Below, piece after piece: positions 25,591 to 34,095 of a stretch of DNA of 64,000 bases. The DNA comes from Agromyces kandeliae. Its GTDB lineage: Bacteria > Actinomycetota > Actinomycetes > Actinomycetales > Microbacteriaceae. A program made the translations under genes and the position numbers. The notes beneath the pieces were generated by a model. The model was not told the DNA's origin and made no database searches. It saw nothing but the letters and a program-made list of their open reading frames with translations. Position 1 is the first letter of the stretch, and each line of letters opens with the position of its first letter. The stretch lies in assembly GCF_009674665.1 (NCBI RefSeq), contig NZ_WKJD01000002.1, forward strand, positions 92,188 to 156,187, in the 5' to 3' direction.

Positions 25591-27018
25591 TCAGAACCAG
25601 ATGCTGAGGTGCGGTGCCCGCGTCGAGGCGAACATGCGGTCGGCGAGATCGAGCGCGCCGTTCGAGGAAGCCGTGATCCGGCCGGCGCGCGCGAGGACCG
25701 AGGGACGCACGCCGCCGAGGTAGATCGAGGCGAGGTCGCGCACGTCGAGCTTCAGCGATCTCGGCTCCGCGGCGCGAGCGGCGGAACGGGAACCCGAGGC
25801 CTCGGCGCCCGCGGCCCGGGCGCGGGAGCGCTCGCGCTTCGGCGCGGCGGACGTGCCCGAGGCGCCGGCGCCATCCGTCGACCCGTCCGAGCGGGGGACG
25901 TGCACGACCGCGCGGCCGTCGGCCGAGGCGAGCAGCGTGTAGCGGCCCGCGGCGTAGCCGAGCGGGTCCGCGATGTCGAGCACGAGCTCGCCCGCGGCAC
26001 CGTAGCGGCGGGCGCCGAGCGCCGCGGCCGCGTCGACGATGCGCACCCAGAGGTGATCGGACTCCTCGGTGACCCGCACCGCGCGCGGGTCCTCGAGGAG
26101 CCACTCGATCGGCTCGTCGACCGAGCGCAGTCGGCCGCGGACGCCGGTGACGAAGTCCTGTTCGACGAGCACCCGCCAGAGCGCGCGCTCGGCGTCGTCG
26201 GTCGCCGCGGCGAGCACGTCGAACTCGGCCCAGCCGGGCTCGTTCGGTTCGCGGGTCACCCGGAAGGCGGCGAAGCCCTGGGGCTGGCCGTGCTCGTCGT
26301 CGTAGCGGATGGCGCGCAGCGCGCGCGACGAGTCGGACTCCGGATCGACGAGACCGAGCATCCGGTCGAGGATCCCGGACCACCGGTCGATCTCGCCGGG
26401 GGTCCGCGCGACGGCACGGCGCGAGATCGCCGCAGCCGTCTCCCGCAGCGATGCCGGCTCGACGAAGTGCACGCGTCCCGGTGCGCTCGGCCCGATCCAT
26501 CGCGCACGACGCCGATCGATCTCGATGGTGGCGGCTCGTGCGGCCGGAGCATAGCCGTAGCGGCCGTAGATGGTCGCCTCGGTGGCGGTGAGCATCGCCA
26601 CGGCCGCGCCGGCCTGCTTCGCAGCGCGCAGCTCGGCCTCCATCATCGCGCGGGCGATCCCGCGACGCCGGTGCGTGGGGGAGACCGTGACCGAGCTCAC
26701 CGCCCAGCCGTCGACGCTCCGCCCCCCGGGCACGCTGAGACCGGTCGGCCAGCTCGAGACCGTGGCGACCGGAACGATCGGGTCGGGGACGCCGGAGTCG
26801 AAGACGCCGTGCAGACGGCGCTCGCCCATGACCCGCCGCTCGTAGTCGCGCGTCACCTCGCGCGGGCGGGCGTGGTGGAACCCGCGGTGATCGGCGTCGA
26901 TCCAGCCGTCGAGCGACGCGAGGTCGGAGGGGTCGATCAGGCGGTAGTCGAGTCCCTTCGACGAGAGCGCCGCCTGGGCATCGGGATCGACCGGGATGGA
27001 GCGGGGTTCGAACGACAC
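25591..27018 (-). CDS. GNAT acetyltransferase, Eis-like
   Basis: A 475-residue protein with the Eis-type layout: an N-terminal GNAT domain with acetyl-CoA loop (VSPTHRRRGIARAMM), a second GNAT-like fold in the middle and a sterol-carrier-like C-terminal domain. The family uses a Tyr in the segment here reading IYGRYGY and the C-terminal carboxylate (here ...SIWF). Known members acetylate aminoglycosides or protein lysines. An Ala/Arg/Ser-rich insert at about 388-420 is unusual. The GTG start has TAGGCT 6 nt upstream, so it is probably leaderless. Confidence 0.85.
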   Translation of the reverse strand: MSFEPRSIPVDPDAQAALSSKGLDYRLIDPSDLASLDGWIDADHRGFHHARPREVTRDYERRVMGERRLHGVFDSGVPDPIVPVATVSSWPTGLSVPGGRSVDGWAVSSVTVSPTHRRRGIARAMMEAELRAAKQAGAAVAMLTATEATIYGRYGYAPAARAATIEIDRRRARWIGPSAPGRVHFVEPASLRETAAAISRRAVARTPGEIDRWSGILDRMLGLVDPESDSSRALRAIRYDDEHGQPQGFAAFRVTREPNEPGWAEFDVLAAATDDAERALWRVLVEQDFVTGVRGRLRSVDEPIEWLLEDPRAVRVTEESDHLWVRIVDAAAALGARRYGAAGELVLDIADPLGYAAGRYTLLASADGRAVVHVPRSDGSTDGAGASGTSAAPKRERSRARAAGAEASGSRSAARAAEPRSLKLDVRDLASIYLGGVRPSVLARAGRITASSNGALDLADRMFASTRAPHLSIWF

Positions 27019-27081
27019 CGATCCAGCCTACCGAGGCTCGCTCGGCCGGAGCTGAGGGGGCCGACCCCCCGGAGTCCGTCG

Positions 27082-28371
27082 TCAGGTTCTCATGAGGCTC
27101 CCGCCGGAGCGGACTCGCGACACGGCGTCGACGGTGGCGGCGAGGATGAGGACCCCGCCGGTGACCATGAGGTTGACGCCGGCTCCGAGGTTCAGCAGCC
27201 CGAGGCCGTTGGTGATGACCGCGATCACGAGTGCGCCGATCGCGGCGTGGAGCAGGCGTCCGCGGCCGCCGAAGAGGCTCACGCCGCCCACGACGGCCGC
27301 GGCGACACCGGAGAGCACGATCTCGCGACCGGCCGCGGCATCGACCGAGCCCACCTTGCTGATCGAGAACAGCCCAGAGACGACGGCGAGCGTCGAGCAG
27401 ACGATGAACGCCGTCCACCTGATCAGCATGACCTTGACGCCAGAGCGGCGTGCCGCCTCGGCGTTGCCGCCGATCGCGTACAGGTAGCGCCCGAACCGGG
27501 TGCGGTCGAGCACGAACGTGCCGATCCAGAGGATCACGAGCACGATGGGCACGACGATGGGCACGCCCTCGACGACGCCGACCGACTGCCCGCGATTGCG
27601 GCTGAGCACCGCGACGGCGGCGCCGCCGATCACCGCGATCACGCCGAGCTTGATCCAGACGAGCGAGATGGTGCGGTTGGGCACCCCGGCGCGGGTGCGG
27701 CGGGCGCGGTCCCAGAACGACATGCCCGCCGAGATCAGCAGGATGACGCCGAGCATCGCCCAGCCGGCCCACACGGGCATGTTCGAGTTCTGGATGTCGC
27801 GGATCTCGGGGATCTGCACCCGGTAGAGACCGCCCGACCCGATGATCAGCAGGGTCAGGCCCTGGTACCCGAGGAACAGGCCCAGTGTGACGACGAACGA
27901 CGGGATCCCGACTCGCGCCACGAAGAAGCCGATGAACGTACCGGTGAGGATGCCGGCCGCGAACGCGATGACGAGCGCCAGGATCCACGGCACCGCGTGC
28001 ACGTTGACGAGCACGATGAACAGGGCCATCGTCATGCCGCTGGTCACGCCCGCCGACAGGTCGATCTCGCCGAGCAGGAGCACGAACACGAGCGCCATCC
28101 CGAGCATGACGAGCGTCGCCGCCTGGGTCAGGAGATTGGCGAAGTTGCGTTCCGTGAGGAAGAACGGGCTCAGGAAGCTGAACAGGATCGTGAGCACGAC
28201 CAGCCCGGCCACCGCGGGCAGGGCGCCCATGTCGCCGTGCTGCAGGCGTTGGACGTACGCCCGTGCCTGATCGCCGATCGTGCCCTCCTGGCCGCTGCCG
28301 ATGAGCTCGACGTCGTGGACGCTCGTGTCCGGTGCCGGACCGGTCGTCGACGGGGTCTTCTGCGTGCTCAT
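27082..28371 (-). CDS. Monosaccharide ABC transporter permease (xylose/ribose type)
   Basis: A 429-residue CUT2-family permease with about ten membrane helices after a 50-residue hydrophilic N-terminus. The segment GEIDLSAGVTSGMTMALF and the EAA-like stretch NAEAARRSGVKVMLIRW are family signatures. It overlaps the ATPase gene by 4 bp (ATGA) and is the last gene of the operon. It imports a pentose or hexose delivered by the binding protein at 29268. Confidence 0.9.
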   Translation of the reverse strand: MSTQKTPSTTGPAPDTSVHDVELIGSGQEGTIGDQARAYVQRLQHGDMGALPAVAGLVVLTILFSFLSPFFLTERNFANLLTQAATLVMLGMALVFVLLLGEIDLSAGVTSGMTMALFIVLVNVHAVPWILALVIAFAAGILTGTFIGFFVARVGIPSFVVTLGLFLGYQGLTLLIIGSGGLYRVQIPEIRDIQNSNMPVWAGWAMLGVILLISAGMSFWDRARRTRAGVPNRTISLVWIKLGVIAVIGGAAVAVLSRNRGQSVGVVEGVPIVVPIVLVILWIGTFVLDRTRFGRYLYAIGGNAEAARRSGVKVMLIRWTAFIVCSTLAVVSGLFSISKVGSVDAAAGREIVLSGVAAAVVGGVSLFGGRGRLLHAAIGALVIAVITNGLGLLNLGAGVNLMVTGGVLILAATVDAVSRVRSGGSLMRT

Positions 28372-29120
28372 GCCGTCGCCTCCTGCTGGACCTTCGCACC
28401 GGTGATGTAGCCCACGACGTCGTCGCGCGTGGTCTCGCTCGCATCGAGGTGCGCGACCATCTGGCCGAGGTAGAGGACGTCGATGTGGTCGGCGACCTCG
28501 AACACGTCGGCGAGGTTGTGGCTGATCAGGATGACGGCCACGCCCTGCTCGGCGAGGCGACTGACCAGGTGCAGCACCTGCTCGGTCTGCGCGACGCCGA
28601 GCGCGGCCGTCGGCTCGTCGAGGATCACGAGGCGCGCGTTCTTCAGCACCGCGCGGGCGATGGCCACCGTCTGCCGCTGCCCGCCGGAGAGGCTCGACAC
28701 CTTCTGCCGCACCGACTTCACGGTGCGCACCGACAGCGAGCGGAGCGTGTCGGAGGCGTCCTTCTCCATGCGGCCCTCGTCGAACGTGCCGAACTCGGTC
28801 TCCTCCCGGCCGAGGAACATGTTCTGCACGATGTCGAGGTTGTCGCAGAGCGCGAGGTCCTGGTAGACGACCTCGATGCCCAGGCGCGCGGCCTCGCGCG
28901 GCGAATGGAGTGCGACGGGCTTGCCGTCGAACTTGACGACGCCGCCGTCGTAGGGCTGCACACCGGCGAGCCCCTTGATCAGGGTCGACTTGCCGGCCCC
29001 GTTGTCGCCGACCAGCGCGGTGACCTTGCCCGGATAGGCCCTGAGGTCGACCCCCTTCAGCACGCTGACCGGGCCGAAGCTCTTCATGATCCCGCTGAGT
29101 TCGATGAGTGGCGCGTCCAT
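28368..29120 (-). CDS. Monosaccharide ABC transporter ATP-binding protein
   Basis: A 250-residue single-domain ATPase: Walker A GDNGAGKST, signature LSGGQRQT, Walker B LVILDEPTAALG and switch His in ISHN. Many CUT2 ATPases (RbsA, XylG) carry two such domains; one domain here resembles FrcA-type systems and implies a homodimer. It sits 148 nt after the binding-protein gene, behind a strong hairpin, and is coupled to the permease. Confidence 0.92.
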   Translation of the reverse strand: MDAPLIELSGIMKSFGPVSVLKGVDLRAYPGKVTALVGDNGAGKSTLIKGLAGVQPYDGGVVKFDGKPVALHSPREAARLGIEVVYQDLALCDNLDIVQNMFLGREETEFGTFDEGRMEKDASDTLRSLSVRTVKSVRQKVSSLSGGQRQTVAIARAVLKNARLVILDEPTAALGVAQTEQVLHLVSRLAEQGVAVILISHNLADVFEVADHIDVLYLGQMVAHLDASETTRDDVVGYITGAKVQQEATA

Positions 29121-29193
29121 GGCGTTCCTTCCGACATCGTCGTCGTCGCTCCCAGCGTGGCACGTGCGGCGGTTCGCCGGGAAGGGGAATCGG

Positions 29194-29228
29194 GGCCCGG
29201 GTCGCGGCGACGTGCCGCGACCCGGGCC
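29194..29228 (-). terminator. Strong intercistronic hairpin after the binding-protein gene
   Basis: GGCCCGGGTCGCGGC (29194-29208) and GCCGCGACCCGGGCC (29214-29228) form a perfect 15-bp stem with a 5-nt loop. It lies between the binding-protein gene and the ATPase gene of one operon. It probably acts as a partial terminator or RNA 3'-end stabiliser that keeps binding protein in excess. Confidence 0.8.
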
Positions 29229-29267
29229 TCCGTGGTGCGACGGGCTAGTGCCCGGCGCGACCCGTGA

Positions 29268-30338
29268 TCACTCGATGCCGTACTCGGCGCACTTGGCCTC
29301 GACCTCGCCCTGGCAGAGCTCGGCCGGGTCGGCGTCGCCGGCCTCGACGACGGTGATGACCTCCTCGGGTCCGACGAGCTCCGGGGTGACCGCGATGTAG
29401 GGCGTGCCGTACGGGTCCACCAGGTCCGGCTCGGCCGGGGTCTCGCCGTTCAGCAGCTGCACCGCGAGCTCGACCGCGGCCTCGGCCTCGAGCGCGACCG
29501 GCTTGTACACCGTCGCGGTCTGCTTGCCGAGCAGCACGTTCTGCAGGCCCGCGATCGACGCGTCCTGACCGGACACCGGCACGACGAGGTTGTTCTTGTC
29601 GAGGATCGTGATCACGCCGGCGGCGTTGGTGTCGTTCGCGACCCACACGGCGTCGACCTTGCCGTCGAGCGAGGTCAGCGCCTGCTCGAAGTTGGTCGCC
29701 GACTTGTCGCCGTCCCACACGCCCGGCGGCTCGGCGGCCGGCGTGATGCCCTCGGCCTCCATCACCTCGACCGCGCCTTCCTTGAACATCGCGGCGTTGT
29801 TGTCCGACGGGTCTCCGCCCATGTACACGACGATCGCCTCGGCCGGGTCCTTGCCCGCGTCCGCGAGTCCGTTGAGGATCGACTGGCCCTCGAGCCGGCC
29901 GACCTCGACGTTGTCGAACGACACGTAGTAGTCGGCGCCCTCGATCGAGCGGTCGTACGCGATCACCGGGATGCCCTCGGCCGACGCCTGCTCGGCCACC
30001 GCCGCGCCCGCGCCGTTGTAGTCGACGAGGATCATCACGCCGCAGCCCTTGCTGAGCTGCTGGTCCGCGATCGTGGCGTACATGCTCGTGTCGCCCTGGG
30101 CGTTCTGGATGTCGGTCTCGAAGCCGGCCTCCGACAGGCCCTCCTCGAGGTACTTCCGGTCGAAGTTCTCCCACCGCGGCGATGATGCGGCGTCGGGCAG
30201 GATGACGCAGGCGCGGGCCGCCGCAGCGTCGCCGCCGTCGGAACCGCCGCCACCGGAATCGCCGCTCGAACAGGCCGCCAGGAGCAGCGCTGAGGCGCCT
30301 GCGACCGCGACGGCGGAGACCAAGGATGTCGTTCTCAT
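29268..30338 (-). CDS. Monosaccharide-binding lipoprotein of ABC importer
   Basis: A 356-residue periplasmic-binding-protein 1-type (CUT2) lipoprotein. The signal peptide ends in LLAACS, a lipobox, with a Gly/Ser/Asp linker after it. The ligand domain has ILVDYNGAG, PVIAYDRSIEG and VWVANDTNAAG, as in xylose, ribose and fructose binding proteins. GGGGAG lies just before the ATG. It is the first gene of the importer operon. No matching sugar kinase or isomerase is adjacent, so the exact sugar is open. Confidence 0.9.
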   Translation of the reverse strand: MRTTSLVSAVAVAGASALLLAACSSGDSGGGGSDGGDAAAARACVILPDAASSPRWENFDRKYLEEGLSEAGFETDIQNAQGDTSMYATIADQQLSKGCGVMILVDYNGAGAAVAEQASAEGIPVIAYDRSIEGADYYVSFDNVEVGRLEGQSILNGLADAGKDPAEAIVVYMGGDPSDNNAAMFKEGAVEVMEAEGITPAAEPPGVWDGDKSATNFEQALTSLDGKVDAVWVANDTNAAGVITILDKNNLVVPVSGQDASIAGLQNVLLGKQTATVYKPVALEAEAAVELAVQLLNGETPAEPDLVDPYGTPYIAVTPELVGPEEVITVVEAGDADPAELCQGEVEAKCAEYGIE

Positions 30339-30409
30339 GTCTCTCCCCTTGCAAGGTGAGGTCGACCCCTCCGGGTGCCACCGTCATCGTCGGCGGTGGC
30401 ATGGGCCAT
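30335..30409 (-). CDS. Possible leader ORF upstream of binding-protein gene
   Basis: A 24-codon ORF (begins MAHATADDDGG) starts at 30409 directly after TAAGGAGG with only 3 nt between. Its stop overlaps the binding-protein ATG (ATGA at 30335-30338). The spacing is short for efficient initiation and the binding protein has its own GGGGAG, so function is uncertain. It repeats the small-ORF/ATGA arrangement seen before the cyclase gene. Confidence 0.3.
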   Translation of the reverse strand: MAHATADDDGGTRRGRPHLARGET

Positions 30410-30432
30410 GTTCCTCCTTAACGCTGGAGTCC

Positions 30433-30491
30433 CCAACAAATGTTGGTAACGCTTCCGTAACTCCCTCCGATCATGGGAGAGAGCGCTCCCA
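30433..30491. promoter_or_regulatory. Two palindromes between the importer and the exporter
   Basis: CCAACAAATGTTGG (30433-30446) has perfect 6-bp arms around AA. TGGGAG (30474-30479) and CTCCCA (30486-30491) are perfect arms around AGAGCG, containing the 8-bp palindrome GAGCGCTC. The first is near the importer leader and is likely its operator; the second looks like a LacI-type site. Confidence 0.5.
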
Positions 30492-30540
30492 GCGGACGCG
30501 CGGCATGGCGGCGGACGACGATCGACGCCAGAATGGACGA

Positions 30541-32310
30541 ATGCATGGGCAAGCGCTTTCCCGAATCGAGCACGCCATCGACGGTCGACGACCGGGACGC
30601 TCCGTGCTGCGTCTGCTCGGCATGCACCGGCGCCGGGTCGCGGCATCCGTCTTCTTCTTCGCCCTCAAGGACACGCCGCTGTGGCTCATGCCCGCGGTCA
30701 CCGCGCAGATCATCGACGTGGTCGTCGCCGGTGGGCCGCTGCGCGAGCTCGCCCTGTGGGCGGGCATCGCGATCATCGCGCTCCTGCAGAACTACCCGAA
30801 CCACGTGATGTACACGAAGCTCTTCATGGGCGCCGTGCGCGACGTCGGCCGGGATCTCCGCAACGCGCTCGCCGCCCGGCTCCAGGCCCTGTCGATCGGC
30901 TTCCACACGCGCTCGAATTCGGCGATCGTACAGACCAAGGTCGTGCGCGACGTCGAGAACATCGAGGTCATGCTGCAGCAGACCGCGCACCCGTTGCTCT
31001 CGGCGACCATGGTGCTCCTCGGCGCCATCGTGATGACCGCGGTCAACGTCCCGCAGTTCCTGCCGGTCTACGCGCTCGCGATCCCGCTGGCCGTGCTGCT
31101 CCGCGCCATCCTGAACCGACGCAGCCGCGTGCGCAACGAGCGGTTCCGGCTCGAGGTCGAGCAGTTCTCCGCACGCGTCGGCGAGATGGCGACGCTGCTG
31201 CCCATCACCCGGGCCCACGGGCTCGAGCACGTCGCGGTCGACCGGGTCGCGATCGGTGCCGAGGGCGTGCGATCCGCCGGCCTCCGCCTCGACCTGCTGA
31301 ACGGGCGCTTCGCCTCGCTGTCATGGGTGACCCTGCAACTGCTGGGGGTCGGATGCCTCGTGCTCGCCGCCTGGATCTCGATCGCCGGATGGCTGCCGAT
31401 CACGGCGGGGCAGGTGGTGCTGCTGAGCTCGTACTTCGCGCTGCTCACCTCCGCGGCGACCGGGCTGCTCATGCTGCTCCCGATCGTCGCCCGCGGCACG
31501 GAGTCGATCCGATCGATCGCCGAGGTGCTGCAGGAGCCCGACCTCGAATTCAACGAGGGCAAGCGGGCCGTGGAGCACGTGGTCGGCGGCATCCGCCTCG
31601 ACGGGGCCGAGGTGCGGTACGAGTTCGGCGAGCCTCCCGCGCTCGACGGCGTCGACCTCGAGATCCGCCCGGGCGAGACCGTCGCGTTCGTCGGCTCGTC
31701 GGGGTCCGGCAAGTCGACGCTGCTGAACCTCGTGCTGGGATTCCTCCGACCCACGCGCGGGCGCGTGCTGCTCGACGGCGTCGACATGGAGGAGCTCGAC
31801 CTCCGCACCTTCCGCCGCTTCGTGTCGGTCGTCCCGCAGGAGTCGGTGCTCTTCGAGGGCACCATCCGCGACAACATCGTCTACGGCCTCGGCGAGGTCT
31901 CCGACGAGCGCGTGCTCACGGCGCTGCGCGACGCGAACGCCCTCGAGATCGTCGAGGCGCAGCCCGACGGGTGGGACACCGTCGTCGGCGAACGCGGTGC
32001 ACGGCTGTCGGGCGGCCAGCGACAGCGCCTGTCGATCGCCAGGGCGCTCGTGCGCGATCCGCGCGTGCTGCTGCTCGACGAGGCGACGAGCGCGCTCGAC
32101 CCGGCCTCCGAGGCGAAGGTGCGCGACGCGCTCGGGCGGCTCATGGGCGGCCGGACCACGCTCGTCGTCGCGCATCGGCTGTCGACCATCCGCTCGGCCG
32201 ACCGGATCGTCGTGCTCGAGCGGGGCCGTGTCGTCGAGGTCGGGTCGCACGACGAGCTCGTCGCCCGCGGCGGGCGATACGCCGAGCTGCACCGGGTGCA
32301 GTCGGCGTAG
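30541..32310 (+). CDS. ABC exporter half-transporter (fused membrane and ATPase domains)
   Basis: A 589-residue protein with an N-terminal six-helix exporter domain (about 30-320) and a C-terminal ATPase domain: Walker A GSSGSGKST, Q-loop VVPQESVLFEG, signature LSGGQRQRLS, Walker B LLLDEATSALD and H-loop VAHRLST. It should work as a homodimer exporting a lipid, peptide or drug. ATG at 30541 is chosen because CAGAAT lies 6 nt upstream (leaderless); an in-frame ATG at 30505 lacks any signal. Codons 3-8 contain a LacI-type operator, so it may be co-regulated with sugar genes. Confidence 0.9.
   Translation: MHGQALSRIEHAIDGRRPGRSVLRLLGMHRRRVAASVFFFALKDTPLWLMPAVTAQIIDVVVAGGPLRELALWAGIAIIALLQNYPNHVMYTKLFMGAVRDVGRDLRNALAARLQALSIGFHTRSNSAIVQTKVVRDVENIEVMLQQTAHPLLSATMVLLGAIVMTAVNVPQFLPVYALAIPLAVLLRAILNRRSRVRNERFRLEVEQFSARVGEMATLLPITRAHGLEHVAVDRVAIGAEGVRSAGLRLDLLNGRFASLSWVTLQLLGVGCLVLAAWISIAGWLPITAGQVVLLSSYFALLTSAATGLLMLLPIVARGTESIRSIAEVLQEPDLEFNEGKRAVEHVVGGIRLDGAEVRYEFGEPPALDGVDLEIRPGETVAFVGSSGSGKSTLLNLVLGFLRPTRGRVLLDGVDMEELDLRTFRRFVSVVPQESVLFEGTIRDNIVYGLGEVSDERVLTALRDANALEIVEAQPDGWDTVVGERGARLSGGQRQRLSIARALVRDPRVLLLDEATSALDPASEAKVRDALGRLMGGRTTLVVAHRLSTIRSADRIVVLERGRVVEVGSHDELVARGGRYAELHRVQSA
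30547..30562 (+). promoter_or_regulatory. LacI-type operator inside the exporter's 5' coding end
   Basis: GGGCAAGCGCTTTCCC fits the consensus GGGNNARCGCTTTCCC of sites at 37528, 38904, 55669 and 59714. The run AGCGCTTTCCCGAATCG is shared with the site at 38904, including bases beyond the palindrome. If leaderless transcription starts at 30541, a repressor here would sit at +7 to +22. Confidence 0.5.
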
Positions 32311-32342
32311 CGCCCGCCGCGGTCAGGCGACGGGCGCGTGAA

Positions 32343-32414
32343 TCGAAGGAGATCCGCCGGCGCGGACGGCGTGTCGGACCGGGCGGCCGGCGTGTCGCGC
32401 GAGGACTCCTTCGA
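32343..32414. repeat. Palindromic repeat element, copy A
   Basis: This 72-bp element has perfect 9-bp terminal inverted repeats, TCGAAGGAG (32343-32351) and CTCCTTCGA (32406-32414). It contains GGCGTGTCGCGCG, also present in copy C at the window end. It lies between two convergent genes. Confidence 0.55.
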
Positions 32415-32461
32415 CCCGAACGACGACGCCGGGGAGGGACGGGCGGCTCGGCGGCTCTCGC

Positions 32462-33997
32462 CTACGCGAGTCGGGCCGCGAGGCGCACCAGGGCCCACGA
32501 CTCCGGCGGAAGCGGCACGGTCGTCGTATCGCCTGCGGTCGAGACGCCCCCGAGCGGGCGCGGTGCGGCGGCCGCGCCGCGTGCGGCGAGGTCGGCCGCG
32601 GCATCCGTCGACGACGCCCCTCGCACGTTGTCGTCGGCGACGACGACGCATGCCTCGACGAGGGCCGCGTCGGCGAACCCGAGGTGCCGGACCGCCGCGT
32701 CGACCGGCTCGGCGGTGCGGTTCACGAGGATCGCGACGAGCGAGCCCGCCTCCGCGTCCCACGTCAGGGTGGCGGAGACGCCGGCGACCTCGCCGTGCTT
32801 GTCGGTCGCGAGCGCAGGCCCCTCGACGCGGGCGTCGAGCGTCACGCCGCGCGCGTGCGCGGCGGTGAGCGCGATCGGATGGAACGTGGTCTGCTTCCAC
32901 GCGGCGCCGCCCGGCTCGGTGAGCATCGGTGCGATCACGTTCACGAGCTGCGCCAGGCACGCCACCGCCACGCGATCGGCGTTGCGGACCAGCGTCGCGA
33001 GCAGGTCGCCCGCGACGACCGCGTCGAGGCCCGAGTACACGTCCTCGATGAGCCGCGGCTCCTCGAGGAGGGCGAGGTTGTCCTCGCCCGGGAACTCCGA
33101 GATGTACCAGACGTTCCACTCGTCGACCGACAGCTTCAGACGCTTGGTCGAGTGGCGGCGTGCGGCCACCGCATCGGCCGTCGCGACGACCTCGTGCATG
33201 AAGGCCTCGAAGGATGCCGCGGAGCCGAGGAAGGACGCCCGGTCGCCGCCCTGCTCCTGGTAGTACGCGTGCACCGAGATGTAGTCGACGTCGTCGAACG
33301 TGTGCTCGAGGACCACGCGCTCCCACTCGCCGAACGTCGGCATCTCGCGGGACGACGACCCGCACACCACGAACTCGATCGACGGGTCGACCCGCCGCAT
33401 GGCCTGCGCGGCCTGGCTCGCGAGCTTGCCGTAGTCCTCGGCGGTCTTGTGCCCGATCTGCCACGGACCGTCCATCTCGTTGCCGAGGCACCAGAGCTTC
33501 ACGGCGTAGGGCTCCTCGGCGCCGTTCGCACGGCGGCGGTCGCTCCACGAGGTGCCGCCGGGCACGTTGCAGTACTCGACGAGGTTCGCCGCGGCATCCG
33601 CCCCCCTCGTGCCCAGGTTCACCGCCATCATCGGCTCGACGTCGGCCCTGCGCGCCCAGCGCATGAACTCGTCGGTGCCGAACAGGTTCGGCTCGATCGT
33701 GCGCCACGCCAGGTCGATGCGGGTCGGGCGCTCCTCGACGGGGCCGACGCCGTCCTCCCAGAAGTAGTTCGAGACGAAGTTGCCGCCCGGGTAGCGCACG
33801 AGGCTGGTCCCGAGCTCGCGGGTGAGGTCGATGACGTCCCCGCGGAAGCCGTCGGCGTCGGACGTCGGGTGCCCCGGCTCGAAGACTCCGGTGTAGACCG
33901 CGCGGCCGAGGTGCTCGACGAACGAGCCGAAGATGCGGCGATCGATCTCGCCGACGACGAACGAGGGGTGGGCGGTGATGCGGGCGGTCTGCGTCAT
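32462..33997 (-). CDS. Alpha-L-arabinofuranosidase, GH51
   Basis: A 511-residue cytoplasmic GH51 enzyme of usual length that releases arabinose from arabino-oligosaccharides. The TIM barrel carries the acid/base E174 in LGNEMDGPWQ and the nucleophile E293 in VDEWNVWY; a C-terminal beta-sandwich follows. No signal peptide. It starts 98 nt after the isomerase gene of the upstream operon on the same strand, so it may be partly co-transcribed, with its own leader between. It implies use of plant arabinan or arabinoxylan. Confidence 0.93.
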   Translation of the reverse strand: MTQTARITAHPSFVVGEIDRRIFGSFVEHLGRAVYTGVFEPGHPTSDADGFRGDVIDLTRELGTSLVRYPGGNFVSNYFWEDGVGPVEERPTRIDLAWRTIEPNLFGTDEFMRWARRADVEPMMAVNLGTRGADAAANLVEYCNVPGGTSWSDRRRANGAEEPYAVKLWCLGNEMDGPWQIGHKTAEDYGKLASQAAQAMRRVDPSIEFVVCGSSSREMPTFGEWERVVLEHTFDDVDYISVHAYYQEQGGDRASFLGSAASFEAFMHEVVATADAVAARRHSTKRLKLSVDEWNVWYISEFPGEDNLALLEEPRLIEDVYSGLDAVVAGDLLATLVRNADRVAVACLAQLVNVIAPMLTEPGGAAWKQTTFHPIALTAAHARGVTLDARVEGPALATDKHGEVAGVSATLTWDAEAGSLVAILVNRTAEPVDAAVRHLGFADAALVEACVVVADDNVRGASSTDAAADLAARGAAAAPRPLGGVSTAGDTTTVPLPPESWALVRLAARLA

Positions 33998-34095
33998 GGC
34001 TCTCTCAACTGCAGTCTGATACGCGAGGCTCCACGAAGTGTCGCATCCCTTCCGGGCAGGCGACACTCCGTGGATACTCGGGGGCGGTCGTGGCC

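Noticed and set aside
30505..30540. Earlier in-frame start of the ABC exporter
   Set aside because: No Shine-Dalgarno or suitably placed -10, whereas ATG 30541 has CAGAAT 6 nt upstream.
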